From assembly GCA_017858095.1 (NCBI GenBank), contig JAFMCB010000001.1, positions 1-64,000 on the forward strand: 64,000 bases of DNA. The letters are read 5' to 3'. The notes beneath the pieces were generated by a model, which searched no databases, had not been told where the DNA came from, and saw only the letters and a list, made by a program, of their open reading frames with translations. The first letter of the stretch is position 1, and every line of letters starts with the position of its first letter. This document shows positions 1-9,831 of the stretch, in pieces. Made by a program: the position numbers and the translations under genes. Source of the DNA: Methylophilaceae bacterium. Its GTDB lineage: Bacteria; Pseudomonadota; Gammaproteobacteria; Burkholderiales; Methylophilaceae.

Positions 1-1163
1 CTTGCTTTGGAATTTATAATGGCTGGATAAAATTGATAATTTATTACCTGACCCTCGTTATCAATAAGCATGTCACAGACCATGGTTAAGCGATTTACCT
101 TGGGGTTAAGCGAGCACAAACCATTTGATAACTTCTCAGGCAACATCGGAATAACACGTCTTGGGAAGTAGATTGAATTTCCTCGGTTGAGTGCTTCTTG
201 ATCCAATGCAGAATTCATTCTAACGTAACTACTAACGTCAGCGATAGCAACAAGTAACCTAATATTATCTTCTAGCGGTTCTGCAAAAACAGCATCGTCA
301 AAATCTTTTGCCGTTTCTCCATCAATGGTAACAAAATTCATTTTTGTGAGATCGCGGTGCTGCTTATGATCTTTCCTTAAAACAGCATCATTAAATTTTT
401 CTGCTTCATGCAATACTTCTTTTGGAAATTCATAGGGCAAATGATATTTTCGCAGTGCTATTTCAATCTCAATACCACTATCCGCATAACTGCCTAAAAT
501 CTTAATAATTTTTCCCATTGGCTTGACACGAAAGTTGGGCTGCACTGTAATGACTACCTCAACTACTTGGCCGGGTTTTGCATTCATATCCTCATTGTAT
601 GGAACGATAATGTCCTGTGTGATACGCTTATCTTCTGCAGAAACGATGGTAACACCATGATTTTGAATTACTCGACCAACTAAAATAGCATTTGCTCGCT
701 CGAGCACCTCAACAATTATTCCCTCTTGCCTGCCACGTTTATCAATACCGGTAACCTGAACCATAACGCGATCATTATTAAATACCTTTGACATTTCCTT
801 CGGTGATAAAAAAATATCGGGGTTGGATGAATCCTCAGCTATTAAGAAACCAAACCCATCATGATGGCCAAGCACCCTTCCAGGAATAAGGTTTATCTTT
901 TTTGCAACGCAAAGGACATCTTTACGATTAATCATGATTTGTCCTTGCCTCGCCATGGCATTTAAACGCTTTTCAAAAAAAATCTCTTCATCTTTTGCAA
1001 TATCAAGCAGCTTACTCAATTCATTTTTTTTAAGGGGTACCCCATGCTTATTCATCACATCCAGAATTAATTCTCGACTTGGAATGGGGTTTGGATAAAT
1101 TTCTTTTTCTCGTGAAATTTTAGGGTCGTTATCTCGAATTCTATTTTTTTTAATTTTTTTCAT
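1..1163 (-). CDS. rnr: Ribonuclease R (partial, C-terminus beyond window start)
   Basis: Reverse-strand translation MKKIKKNRIRDNDPKISREKEIYPNPIPSRELILDVMNKHG...HHDGFGFLIAEDSSNPDIFLSPKEM...TIDGETAKDFDDAVFAEPL...NRGNSIYFPRRVIPMLPEKLSNGLCSLNP, matching RNase II/R cold-shock and RNB motifs. Open at position 1. Confidence 0.93.
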   Translation of the reverse strand, partial: MKKIKKNRIRDNDPKISREKEIYPNPIPSRELILDVMNKHGVPLKKNELSKLLDIAKDEEIFFEKRLNAMARQGQIMINRKDVLCVAKKINLIPGRVLGHHDGFGFLIAEDSSNPDIFLSPKEMSKVFNNDRVMVQVTGIDKRGRQEGIIVEVLERANAILVGRVIQNHGVTIVSAEDKRITQDIIVPYNEDMNAKPGQVVEVVITVQPNFRVKPMGKIIKILGSYADSGIEIEIALRKYHLPYEFPKEVLHEAEKFNDAVLRKDHKQHRDLTKMNFVTIDGETAKDFDDAVFAEPLEDNIRLLVAIADVSSYVRMNSALDQEALNRGNSIYFPRRVIPMLPEKLSNGLCSLNPKVNRLTMVCDMLIDNEGQVINYQFYPAIINSKA

Positions 1164-1710
1164 TTACTGTGGTGTTGTTTAATGCATACAAATCTGCAAT
1201 ATTTCTCCCTAATCCATTGTAATCGAGTCCAAAACCATAAACGTAGGCGTCATCAACTTCGAGCCCATAAAAGTCTGCTTCAATCATTTTCTTTTTATTT
1301 ATTTTTTTTTCAAAAAGAGCAACATTTGTTATTGATTTGGGATCATGCTGAGCTAGACGTTGGTAGATGTAATGCATTGTATTACCCTCGTCTAAAATAT
1401 CATCAACAACCAAAATATGCTGATTTTTAATTTCTTTTGCAGAAGGTTCATGCGTTAACGTAATTTTAGCTTGGCCAACATTATCTTGATAACGAGACAC
1501 ATGGATGTAGTTAACCTCCATCGTAAACGTTAACTTAGGGATTAAAATCCCAACAAAAGGAATTGCCCCTGTCAAAACGGGCAACAAAAGAACTTTTTTA
1601 CCACTAAACTCTTTATTTAATCTAGTGGCAATATGATTTATAGAATGCAGAATTTCTTCATGCGTATAGATAATATGCGAATTGGCTAAGATTGCTTGAT
1701 CTAACATCAA
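1150..1710 (-). CDS. hpt: Hypoxanthine(-guanine) phosphoribosyltransferase
   Basis: PRPP-binding motif ILVVDDILDEGNTM; PRTase fold; overlaps rnr start by 14 nt. Confidence 0.88.
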   Translation of the reverse strand: MMLDQAILANSHIIYTHEEILHSINHIATRLNKEFSGKKVLLLPVLTGAIPFVGILIPKLTFTMEVNYIHVSRYQDNVGQAKITLTHEPSAKEIKNQHILVVDDILDEGNTMHYIYQRLAQHDPKSITNVALFEKKINKKKMIEADFYGLEVDDAYVYGFGLDYNGLGRNIADLYALNNTTVNEKN

Positions 1711-2573
1711 GTCAGCCTATTTCTAAGGTAACTCTCCAACTCAACACCAAAATCGTTATTTTTAAGCGCGTATTCGATATTCGCTTTTACAAAGCCCAAT
1801 TTATCGCCACAATCATAGCGCGTACCTAAGAATTCATAAGCTGAAACATTATTGGTCGCCAGCATACTTTTGATAGCATCTGTTAATTGAATTTCATTAC
1901 CCGTACCTACATTCGTCTTAGCGAGATAATCAAGTATTTGATTGGTAAAGATGTACCGACCAACAACACCAAAATCTGACGGGGCATCAACAGGATCGGG
2001 TTTCTCAATAATATCAATAATGTTTGCTAAAGCTTTGTTGAACGAATCAATCTCAATCATGCCGTAGTGAATGGAGTCTGCCTTTTTTATTTTTTCCACG
2101 GCAATCAATGACGTATTTGAATCATCATACCTATCAACCATTTGCTTTAATACACCAGGCTTAGCATCAATCAAGTCATCAGCGAGAACGACAGCAAAGG
2201 GCTCGTCACCCAAGACAGGTTTTGCCTGCAGAATTGCATGCCCTAAGCCCAATGGCTCCCCCTGTCTAATGTATATACATGACGCACTTTTAGGGATTAT
2301 ATTATTCATTTCATCAAATAATTGCTTTTTCTTATCAGTCATATTCGATACACCAATTTCAAGCGTTTGATCAAAATGATCGGTGATAGCACGCTTGGTT
2401 TTCCCTGTGATAAAAATAAGCTCAGTAAAACCAGCCTCAAGAGCCTCTTCCACTGCGTATTGAATTAAAGGTTTATCAACCACAGGAAGCATTTCCTTTG
2501 GAGTAGCTTTGGTAGCAGGCAAGAAACGAGAGCCGTGTCCAGCCACTGGAAAAACAACTTTCTTTAACCTCAT
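1707..2573 (-). CDS. galU: UTP--glucose-1-phosphate uridylyltransferase
   Basis: KKVVFPVAGHGSRFLPATKATPKEMLPVVDKPLIQYAVEEA is the GalU nucleotidyltransferase signature. Confidence 0.95.
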   Translation of the reverse strand: MRLKKVVFPVAGHGSRFLPATKATPKEMLPVVDKPLIQYAVEEALEAGFTELIFITGKTKRAITDHFDQTLEIGVSNMTDKKKQLFDEMNNIIPKSASCIYIRQGEPLGLGHAILQAKPVLGDEPFAVVLADDLIDAKPGVLKQMVDRYDDSNTSLIAVEKIKKADSIHYGMIEIDSFNKALANIIDIIEKPDPVDAPSDFGVVGRYIFTNQILDYLAKTNVGTGNEIQLTDAIKSMLATNNVSAYEFLGTRYDCGDKLGFVKANIEYALKNNDFGVELESYLRNRLT

Positions 2574-2642
2574 ATTAAACCCTGATATTTCATAGCGTCA
2601 TATTAACAGATGAATGATTTATTATTTTGATTCAAGATAACA

Positions 2643-3131
2643 TTATGAAACTTTAGTTTTGCAATCTTGCAGTTTTGATTGCCATTTTTTAGTGTTTGAT
2701 TCATCCCCCACTTTTCTTTCCACCCAATACTCACCCTTTGATGTCAACTCTTTTTTCCAAAAAGGTGCCTCCGTTTTTAGGTAATCGATGACAAATCGGC
2801 ATGCATCAAACGCTTCATCGCGATGCTCACTTAAAACAATCACGCCCACAATAGGTTCATTGGGCTCCAATAACCCATAACGGTGAATAATTTGCACAGC
2901 CGTTATATTCCAATTCTTTTTTGCATATTGCTCAATTTTTATTAACGCTTTTATGGTCATTTCTGGGTAATGCTCAATATGTAGTTTGGATAACTTTTTA
3001 TTTGTTTTATTTGGGTCAAATTCTCTGACATACCCAGTGAATGACACCACAGCTCCGATTGATGTGGTATTAGCTCTGAGAGACTTTATCAAATCCTCAA
3101 TGGAAAAGGTTTCTTGTTGAACGATTGCCAT
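2643..3131 (-). CDS. moaE: Molybdopterin synthase catalytic subunit MoaE
   Basis: GAVVSFTGYVRE, HRYGLLEPNEPIVGVIVLSEHRDEAFDACRFVIDYLKTEAPFWKKE. Confidence 0.93.
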   Translation of the reverse strand: MAIVQQETFSIEDLIKSLRANTTSIGAVVSFTGYVREFDPNKTNKKLSKLHIEHYPEMTIKALIKIEQYAKKNWNITAVQIIHRYGLLEPNEPIVGVIVLSEHRDEAFDACRFVIDYLKTEAPFWKKELTSKGEYWVERKVGDESNTKKWQSKLQDCKTKVS

Positions 3132-3392
3132 TTAACCTCCAGTGATAGGTGGTAGAAAGGCGACTTCGTCACCTTGCCTGACGGGTGTGTCCCAATCTAC
3201 AATTTCATGATTAACAGCGACGCGGAGATTCTTTCTCATTTCCACTAATTTTAGCCATGGGTCTTCGTTATTTTCCGTTAAAAAAATCAATAATTGTTCA
3301 ACATTTTTAACCTTTGATTCGTTAATGCTCATTTCTATCGATTCTTTACCGAAAAGCTCTCTTAAACTCGCAAAAAATAAAATTTTAATCAT
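3132..3392 (-). CDS. moaD: Molybdopterin synthase sulfur carrier subunit MoaD
   Basis: Ubiquitin-like small protein ending in ...FLPPITGG (C-terminal GG). Start moved from the ORF track's 3419 to MIKILFFASLRELFG at 3392. Confidence 0.9.
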   Translation of the reverse strand: MIKILFFASLRELFGKESIEMSINESKVKNVEQLLIFLTENNEDPWLKLVEMRKNLRVAVNHEIVDWDTPVRQGDEVAFLPPITGG

Positions 3393-4422
3393 CTGACCTC
3401 TTTTCCGATAATGTGTCATCCAAATCTAGTAAGTCTTCATCAATGTCATCAAGCTGCACACGTTCAATTTGTTTGAAACGTGAGGTAATTTTTTTACTTG
3501 TGATATTAATTTTTTGCGCATTGTCATTAGCTTGGCTGATGTTATCTGTTAATTTTTTCATACGCGAATCAAACCGTTCAAATTCTTGACCAAGTTTGCC
3601 TAATTCAGATTTGATAATATGCACCTGTTTCTTTGTTTCAATATCTTTCAGCACTGCTCTGGCCGTATTTAGAACAGCCATTAATGTGGTGGGTGATACT
3701 AACCAGACACGATGCAACATTGCCTCTTTAATAATATCAGGGTGGTGCCCATGAATTTCTGCAAAGACCGCTTCTGCAGGTATAAACATTACCGCGCCAT
3801 CCGATGTTTCATTGGGAATAATATATTTTGAAGATATGTCGGTAATATGCTTTCTCACATCTAGCTTAAACTGGCGTTTTGCTCGCTCTTTATCCCCCTC
3901 AGCAATATTTTGGTCAAACATTTTATGGTAATTTTCCATTGGAAATTTAGAGTCAACTCCAATAGTGCCCGTCGGCTCTGGTAAAAATAATGCGCAATCC
4001 ACTCGTGCGCCGGATAAAAAAGTATGTTGAAAGGCATAAGAATCCGGCGGCATAATATTTGAAATAAGCTCTTTAAGTTGAATTTCCCCATAGGTACCTC
4101 TGGAGCGCTTGTCCCCTAATATTTCTTGCAGGCTCACCATGTTTGTCATCATGCCATCGATTTTTTTTTGCGCCTCATCAATAGTCGCCAGCGTTTTAGC
4201 AACATTCACAAAGGTTTCATTTTGGGATTTTTCTTGATCAGATAACGTGTTATGCAGACGGTCTGATAACTTATTCATCGCGTCATTGATATCCACAATG
4301 ATTTGCCTATGCTTTTCTTCAAGTGTTTGCGTCACATTTAACTCAGATTTATTAAAGAATAGTTTCCAAATCAATACAGCTAACGCTAGAAAAATGAATA
4401 ACAGTGAAAATTCAACTAACAT
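3385..4422 (-). CDS. rmuC: DNA recombination protein RmuC
   Basis: GTYGEIQLKELI..., VDCALFLPEPTGTIGVDSKFPMENYHKM..., MFIPAEAVFAEIH are RmuC family motifs; N-terminal TM. Confidence 0.92.
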   Translation of the reverse strand: MLVEFSLLFIFLALAVLIWKLFFNKSELNVTQTLEEKHRQIIVDINDAMNKLSDRLHNTLSDQEKSQNETFVNVAKTLATIDEAQKKIDGMMTNMVSLQEILGDKRSRGTYGEIQLKELISNIMPPDSYAFQHTFLSGARVDCALFLPEPTGTIGVDSKFPMENYHKMFDQNIAEGDKERAKRQFKLDVRKHITDISSKYIIPNETSDGAVMFIPAEAVFAEIHGHHPDIIKEAMLHRVWLVSPTTLMAVLNTARAVLKDIETKKQVHIIKSELGKLGQEFERFDSRMKKLTDNISQANDNAQKINITSKKITSRFKQIERVQLDDIDEDLLDLDDTLSEKRSDD

Positions 4423-4430
4423 AGGAGTAA

Positions 4431-5705
4431 TTATTTGGCAGCCTTCAGTGCCTGAGTAATATCAGCAAGGATGTCATCAATGTGTTCAATGCCCACAGAG
4501 ATTCTGACCATATCTTCAGAGACACCAGCTAATTTTAATTCCTTATCATCCAATTGACGATGCGTCGTTGAGGCGGGATGGCAAGCAAGGGATTTAGCAT
4601 CACCGATATTCACCAATCGTAAAATCATTTTTAGCGCATCAATAAATTTTGCTCCAGCAACCTTCCCCCCCTTAATGCCAAAACTGATGATACCCGCGGC
4701 CTGCCCTTTAGTAATTTTTTTACAAATTGTATGGTAAGGGTCACTTGGTAACCCTGCATAGTTAACCCAACTCACTTGTTCATTTTTCTGCAAGAATTCA
4801 GCTACCTTGAATGCATTGAAACAATGACGCTCAATTCTTAAACCTAAGGTTTCCAATCCTTGCATAATTTGAAACGCGCTACTAGCAGCCAAGGCAGCAC
4901 CCGTATTTCGAAGTGGCACAACACGACAACGCCCAATATAGGCGGCTGGACCAAGCGCTTCGGTATAAACAACGCCATGATAAGAAGGGTCTGGTTCATT
5001 CAGCATAGGAAATTTTTTCGCTTCTTTTGCCCAATCAAACTTACCACTATCTACAATGACCCCGCCCACTGTCGTTCCATGTCCGCCTATATATTTTGTT
5101 AATGAATGAATAACAATGTCCGCACCAAAGTCTATTGGGCGACACAAATAAGGGGTAGCCACTGTGTTATCAACGATTAATGGAATGCCTTTTTCATGCG
5201 CAATATCTGCCAATATTTTCAGATCAACCACATTGCCTAATGGGTTGCCAATCGTCTCACAATATAGCGCTTTGGTTTTACTATCAATCGCCGCTTTAAT
5301 TTCATCATAGTTACCCGCATCAACCATTTTCACTTCCACACCTTGATTGGGTAATGTGTGCGCAAAAAGATTGTATGTACCACCGTAGAGCTGACTGGTG
5401 CTAACAATATTGTCACCAACTCTGGTAATACACGAAATTGCATAGGTTATGGCTGCCATGCCTGATGCTAAAGCTAATGCAGCAATACCCCCCTCCATCT
5501 CGGCTATTCTTTGCTCAAGCACTGCGTTGGTGGGGTTCATAATCCTGCTGTAAATATTGCCCTCTACTTTGAGGTCAAATAAATCTGCGCCATGTTGGGT
5601 ATTATCAAATGTAAATGAAGTGGTTTGATAAATAGGCGTGGTGGCAGCCTTAGTTGTTTTCTCCGACTCGTAACCATGGTGAAGGGCAATCGATTCGAGT
5701 TTCAT
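4431..5705 (-). CDS. metY: O-acetylhomoserine aminocarboxypropyltransferase / homocysteine synthase
   Basis: PLP Cys/Met-metabolism enzyme: LALASGMAAITYAI, VIHSLTKYIGGHGTTVGGVIVD; ~424 aa typical of MetY. Confidence 0.92.
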   Translation of the reverse strand: MKLESIALHHGYESEKTTKAATTPIYQTTSFTFDNTQHGADLFDLKVEGNIYSRIMNPTNAVLEQRIAEMEGGIAALALASGMAAITYAISCITRVGDNIVSTSQLYGGTYNLFAHTLPNQGVEVKMVDAGNYDEIKAAIDSKTKALYCETIGNPLGNVVDLKILADIAHEKGIPLIVDNTVATPYLCRPIDFGADIVIHSLTKYIGGHGTTVGGVIVDSGKFDWAKEAKKFPMLNEPDPSYHGVVYTEALGPAAYIGRCRVVPLRNTGAALAASSAFQIMQGLETLGLRIERHCFNAFKVAEFLQKNEQVSWVNYAGLPSDPYHTICKKITKGQAAGIISFGIKGGKVAGAKFIDALKMILRLVNIGDAKSLACHPASTTHRQLDDKELKLAGVSEDMVRISVGIEHIDDILADITQALKAAK

Positions 5706-5758
5706 AATTTTTATCCTCTAATTTTTTCTGATACTTAATAGTAACAAGATATTTTAAT

Positions 5759-6349
5759 TTATTGCGATATCTCCTCAATATTAATTAAGGGAAACCGCGC
5801 TACAATTTCTTGCACACCCTTGGGTGTTATTTTAACTTTAAGCTGGATTTCTTCTGTAAATTGCTTGTCTATAATGCTCCCATTATTACTATAAATTACA
5901 TGAGTTATACTATCTAACATACTGTATTTAAATGATAATAAATAATAATTATTTAAAGTAAAATCGGCAACCTTGCTTCTTTTTAACGCCAACATGCCAG
6001 CCTTGCTGTAGGCTCTTGCCAAACCACCAGTACCTAAATTAATGCCCCCATAATAACGCACCACAGCCAAGCATGTATTAACAATGTTCTGGTTTTCTAA
6101 TATATTTAACAAGGGCTTGCCTGCCGTTCCAGATGGTTCACCAGCGTCGTTAAAATAGGGTTCAATGCTATTGCCTAAGTAGGTTTGGTAAGCATAAGCG
6201 ATGTGGCTGCAAGATGGGTGAGCTGATTGCAGGCACTTAATCTTTTCTAACGCGCTGTCTCTTGTTGTGATAATGAAAGATAGTCCAATAAATTTAGATT
6301 TGTTGATTATTAGGTCTTCCGAAGTGCTTTCTAGTGAAATAATCTTCAA
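5759..6349 (-). CDS. YigZ/IMPACT family protein
   Basis: NKSKFIGL, YFNDAGEPSGTAGKPLLNILE, VVRYYGGINLGTGGLARAYSKA are UPF0029/IMPACT signatures. Confidence 0.92.
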   Translation of the reverse strand: MKIISLESTSEDLIINKSKFIGLSFIITTRDSALEKIKCLQSAHPSCSHIAYAYQTYLGNSIEPYFNDAGEPSGTAGKPLLNILENQNIVNTCLAVVRYYGGINLGTGGLARAYSKAGMLALKRSKVADFTLNNYYLLSFKYSMLDSITHVIYSNNGSIIDKQFTEEIQLKVKITPKGVQEIVARFPLINIEEISQ

Positions 6350-6351
6350 AT

Positions 6352-8013
6352 TTAACTCAAACCAACAATATTTCCTTTTTTATCAACAAAAATATGTTCA
6401 CTCGCAGGTATCTTTGGAAGTCCTGGTAATGTCATTAAATCCCCGCATACAGCGACAATAAAACCCGCACCCCTTGACAACCTTATCTCTCTTATATTTA
6501 GATCGTGATCAGTAGCGGCTCCCCGTTGCTTAGGGTCACTTGAAAAAGAATACGGGGTTTTGGCAATACACACCGGCAAATTATCATATAACTTGGCGAG
6601 CTCATTTATTTGTTCATCTGCCTCAGGTTCATAAATAACACTTTTCGCTCGATAGATTTTTTTTGCCAGCACTTCTATCTTCTGCTTTAATGATAAATCT
6701 GGCTCGTAGACATAACGAAAGTTTGATTTGTTATTTTCTAACAATGTAATTGCAGCATTCGCCAACTCAACTGCGCCTTTGGCACCCTCAGACCAGTGGT
6801 TGCATAAAATTGCTTGAAATCCAAGTTTTTCGACCGCAGTTTTGACAAAGGCAATCTCGTCTTGCGTGTCAGCACTAAATTGGTTAATCGCAACAATTAA
6901 ATCAAGCCCGTAATGTTCGCTGCAATTTTCAATATGCCGTTTTAAATTTTCAAAACCCAAGGCCAGTGCTTGTAAATTTTCTTGGTTTAAATCGGCAACT
7001 TCAATGCCGCCGTGGTATTTTAGCGCCCTGATGGTGGCGACTAAAACAATCATATGCGGCTCAAGGCCAGTTTGACGGCACTTAATATCGATAAATTTCT
7101 CAGCACCAAGGTCCGCCCCAAACCCTGCTTCTGTAACGACATAATCAGATAATGAAAGAGCTAAATTGGTGGCGGCGTAAGAATTGCAACCATGCGCAAT
7201 ATTAGCAAAAGGGCCTCCGTGCACCAGTGTCGGGGTGTGATGAATGGTTTGTACAAGGTTGGGCATAAAGGCATCTTTCAAAAGCGCTACCATTGGCCCT
7301 TGAGCTTTCAGATCTTTTGCCAATATAGGTGGCTTCGAGGGATCAATATGCTTAGCAACCTCCATTTCTCCAAGTCGCTTTTCAAGATCTTTGTAGGAAG
7401 TTGCAAGACAAAAAATTGCCATTACCTCACTTGCCACGGTGATGTTGAATTTGGATGTGTATTGATAGCGACTCATCTCTACCTTGACTTGACGCAGCGA
7501 TCGATCATTCATATCCAAACAGCGATCAAAGCTTATTCTATTGACATCAATGCCGAGCTCATTACCGTGCCAAATATGATTATCAATTAAAGCAGATAAA
7601 AGGTTATTGGCTGAGGTAATTGCATGAAAGTCGCCAGTGAAATGTAAATTAATATTTTCCATAGGTAACGCTTGTGACATTCCGCCACCGGTAGCACCAC
7701 CTTTCATTCCAAAAACGGGGCCTAATGAAGGCTCCCTCACACACACCATGGATTTTTTCCCCACATACGACAATGCGTCAGCAAGCCCAATTGTGGTGGT
7801 GGTTTTCCCCTCACCAGCTGGCGTGGGACTCATGGCTGTGACGAGAATTAATTTTGCGTTGGATTTATTTTTTTTGGGGAGCTTACTTGTATCAATTTTT
7901 GCAATGGATGGACCAAAATTAATTAGGCAATCTTTTGCTACTCCAACTTTCGCAGCAATGTCCTCAATTGGCAGTAGTTTCGCGTTTTGGGCTATTTCTA
8001 TATCTGATTTCAT
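6352..8013 (-). CDS. fhs: Formate--tetrahydrofolate ligase
   Basis: VTAMSPTPAGEGKTTTTIGLADAL and VREPSLGPVFGMKGGATGGG signatures. Confidence 0.97.
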   Translation of the reverse strand: MKSDIEIAQNAKLLPIEDIAAKVGVAKDCLINFGPSIAKIDTSKLPKKNKSNAKLILVTAMSPTPAGEGKTTTTIGLADALSYVGKKSMVCVREPSLGPVFGMKGGATGGGMSQALPMENINLHFTGDFHAITSANNLLSALIDNHIWHGNELGIDVNRISFDRCLDMNDRSLRQVKVEMSRYQYTSKFNITVASEVMAIFCLATSYKDLEKRLGEMEVAKHIDPSKPPILAKDLKAQGPMVALLKDAFMPNLVQTIHHTPTLVHGGPFANIAHGCNSYAATNLALSLSDYVVTEAGFGADLGAEKFIDIKCRQTGLEPHMIVLVATIRALKYHGGIEVADLNQENLQALALGFENLKRHIENCSEHYGLDLIVAINQFSADTQDEIAFVKTAVEKLGFQAILCNHWSEGAKGAVELANAAITLLENNKSNFRYVYEPDLSLKQKIEVLAKKIYRAKSVIYEPEADEQINELAKLYDNLPVCIAKTPYSFSSDPKQRGAATDHDLNIREIRLSRGAGFIVAVCGDLMTLPGLPKIPASEHIFVDKKGNIVGLS

Positions 8014-8026
8014 ATTAACTTTATAC

Positions 8027-8956
8027 CTAAATATGGCGTTTTTGTAAAAAGTTTTTTAGCTCATTATCGCTCATGTGAGGGGTAAACATTTTTATAAAAT
8101 CATGGGTAAATTGTCTTATAAATGTGTCTTTTCTGATACCCAGATATGTGGTGCTGGTTGGAAAAAGATGACTCACATCACGACTGACTAAACCTTTATC
8201 TTTTTCTTTATCAAAAGCCATTTGAGCAATTAAACCGACACCCAAATTAAGACTAACATAGGTTTTAATAACATCCGCATCAATCGCTGTGAGCATGATA
8301 TTTGGATTTATATTGGCGTCCTTAAAAACGTTAGAAACAATGGTGCTGCCTGTAAATGCATAATCATAGGTAATTAAAGGATACGTGGATAAGTCTTTTA
8401 ACGTAATTTCATCTTTTTCACCTAATGGATGCCCCTTCGGCATGACAACGCATCGATTCCATGAATAGCATGGAATGCAAAAAATTTTTTCATTTAAACT
8501 AATGGACTCAGTGGCAATGCCTATGTCTGCTTCACCGGAGACGATTTGTTCGGTTACCTGGGTAGGGTTACCCTGATGAATATTTAAATTTATCTTTGGG
8601 TATTGTTTCACAAAGGACTCTACAATTTTTGGTAATTTATAACGTGCCTGTGTATGCGTGGTAGCGATAGTAAAGTTTCCTGCATCTGTCTTTTCGTACT
8701 CCTCAGAGACACGTTTAATATTTTTTGTCTCACGCATAATTTCGGTAATGGAAAATATGACTTTGTGACCAGGTTCAGTCAACCCGACTAAACGCTTGCC
8801 ATTTCTTTGAAATATCTGAATACCAATTTCATCCTCAAGTAATTGGATTTGTTTGCTTATTCCGGGCTGTGAGGTATGGAGAGAATGGGCGGCTTTAGAG
8901 ATATTAAATTGGTTTTGTACCACCTCATAAATGCAGCGTAATTGTTGTAATTTCAT
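8027..8956 (-). CDS. cysB: CysB-type LysR transcriptional regulator
   Basis: MKLQQLRCIYEVVQNQFNISKAAHSLHTSQPGISKQIQLLEDEIGIQIFQRNGKRLVGLTEPG; divergent from sulfur-assimilation genes. Confidence 0.9.
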   Translation of the reverse strand: MKLQQLRCIYEVVQNQFNISKAAHSLHTSQPGISKQIQLLEDEIGIQIFQRNGKRLVGLTEPGHKVIFSITEIMRETKNIKRVSEEYEKTDAGNFTIATTHTQARYKLPKIVESFVKQYPKINLNIHQGNPTQVTEQIVSGEADIGIATESISLNEKIFCIPCYSWNRCVVMPKGHPLGEKDEITLKDLSTYPLITYDYAFTGSTIVSNVFKDANINPNIMLTAIDADVIKTYVSLNLGVGLIAQMAFDKEKDKGLVSRDVSHLFPTSTTYLGIRKDTFIRQFTHDFIKMFTPHMSDNELKNFLQKRHI

Positions 8957-9008
8957 ATAGCTAAAAGTTATATCTTTATCATTTAATATTACTAGAATAA
9001 TATATTAA

Positions 9009-9045
9009 AACCTGATATATTTCACCTCAATTTTTCTATCAGGTT
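9009..9045 (+). promoter_or_regulatory. 9-bp perfect inverted repeat in the leader of the sulfur operon
   Basis: AACCTGATA (9009-9017) / TATCAGGTT (9037-9045), 19-nt spacer, ending 4 nt before the ATG at 9050; the 3' arm contains the AGG SD-like sequence. Confidence 0.6.
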
Positions 9046-9049
9046 ATCT

Positions 9050-9823
9050 ATGGGTATTGAGCTTACCATATCGGGGTTTGTTGTCGGTTTGTTGGTTGGA
9101 TTAACAGGTGTTGGTGGTGGATCATTAATGACACCACTGTTGGTGCTCCTTTTTAAAGTGAACCCAGCGGTTGCGATTGGCACCGATTTGATTTACGCAT
9201 CCATAACCAAATCTGCTGGCGTTATTTCGCATAATAAATTAGGTCATATCAAGTGGGGTATCGTAGGCAAACTAATGCTCGGTAGTATTCCTGCATCATT
9301 AATCACCACACTCTTCTTGAAGCAAATTAATTTAAAATCTCCAGAGGTTATTGGTATTATAGAATTGAGTTTAGGTATAGCACTTATTTTGACTGCGGTG
9401 GCTGTGCTATACCAACCTATTATTGTAGAAAAATCAAAACATAATAAAATTAGAACGCCACGGCATACGGCCATACTCACTTTTGCTTTAGGCTTAATTT
9501 TAGGCGCCATGGTGACATTAACCTCAGTCGGTGCGGGTGCACTTGGGGTCACAGCGCTGTTATTGCTTTACCCTAAAATGACAGTAAAAAGTATTATTGG
9601 AACAGACATTGCTCATGCAGTGCCCATTACCTTTTTTGCTGGATTGGGGCATTATAATCTTGGCCATGTTGATTTTGTTTTACTAAGCTCTTTATTAATT
9701 GGATCAATTCCTGGTATTTGGACAGGAAGCTTTTTAAGTGCGAAGATTAATGAAAATAAATTAAGGTTAATTCTTGTATTTATTTTATTTGCCATTGGTT
9801 TGAAATTAATAATTAATACTTAA
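9050..9823 (+). CDS. Sulfite exporter TauE/SafE family membrane protein
   Basis: GFVVGLLVGLTGVGGGSLMTPLLVLLF and GTDIAHAVPITFFAGLGH repeats; multi-TM. Confidence 0.88.
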   Translation: MGIELTISGFVVGLLVGLTGVGGGSLMTPLLVLLFKVNPAVAIGTDLIYASITKSAGVISHNKLGHIKWGIVGKLMLGSIPASLITTLFLKQINLKSPEVIGIIELSLGIALILTAVAVLYQPIIVEKSKHNKIRTPRHTAILTFALGLILGAMVTLTSVGAGALGVTALLLLYPKMTVKSIIGTDIAHAVPITFFAGLGHYNLGHVDFVLLSSLLIGSIPGIWTGSFLSAKINENKLRLILVFILFAIGLKLIINT

Positions 9824-9831
9824 GGTTTTAT

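Noticed and set aside
8014-8026. Possible THF riboswitch upstream of fhs
   Set aside because: Only 13 nt separate fhs from cysB, too short for any known aptamer.
7637-8047. Antisense ORF of 136 aa, and other long opposite-strand ORFs in the track (1182-1430, 2071-2370, 7192-7590, 9244-9552, 52277-52636, 61252-61596)
   Set aside because: Each lies fully or mostly inside a strongly recognisable gene on the other strand, has low-complexity or non-protein-like composition, and lacks a family signature.
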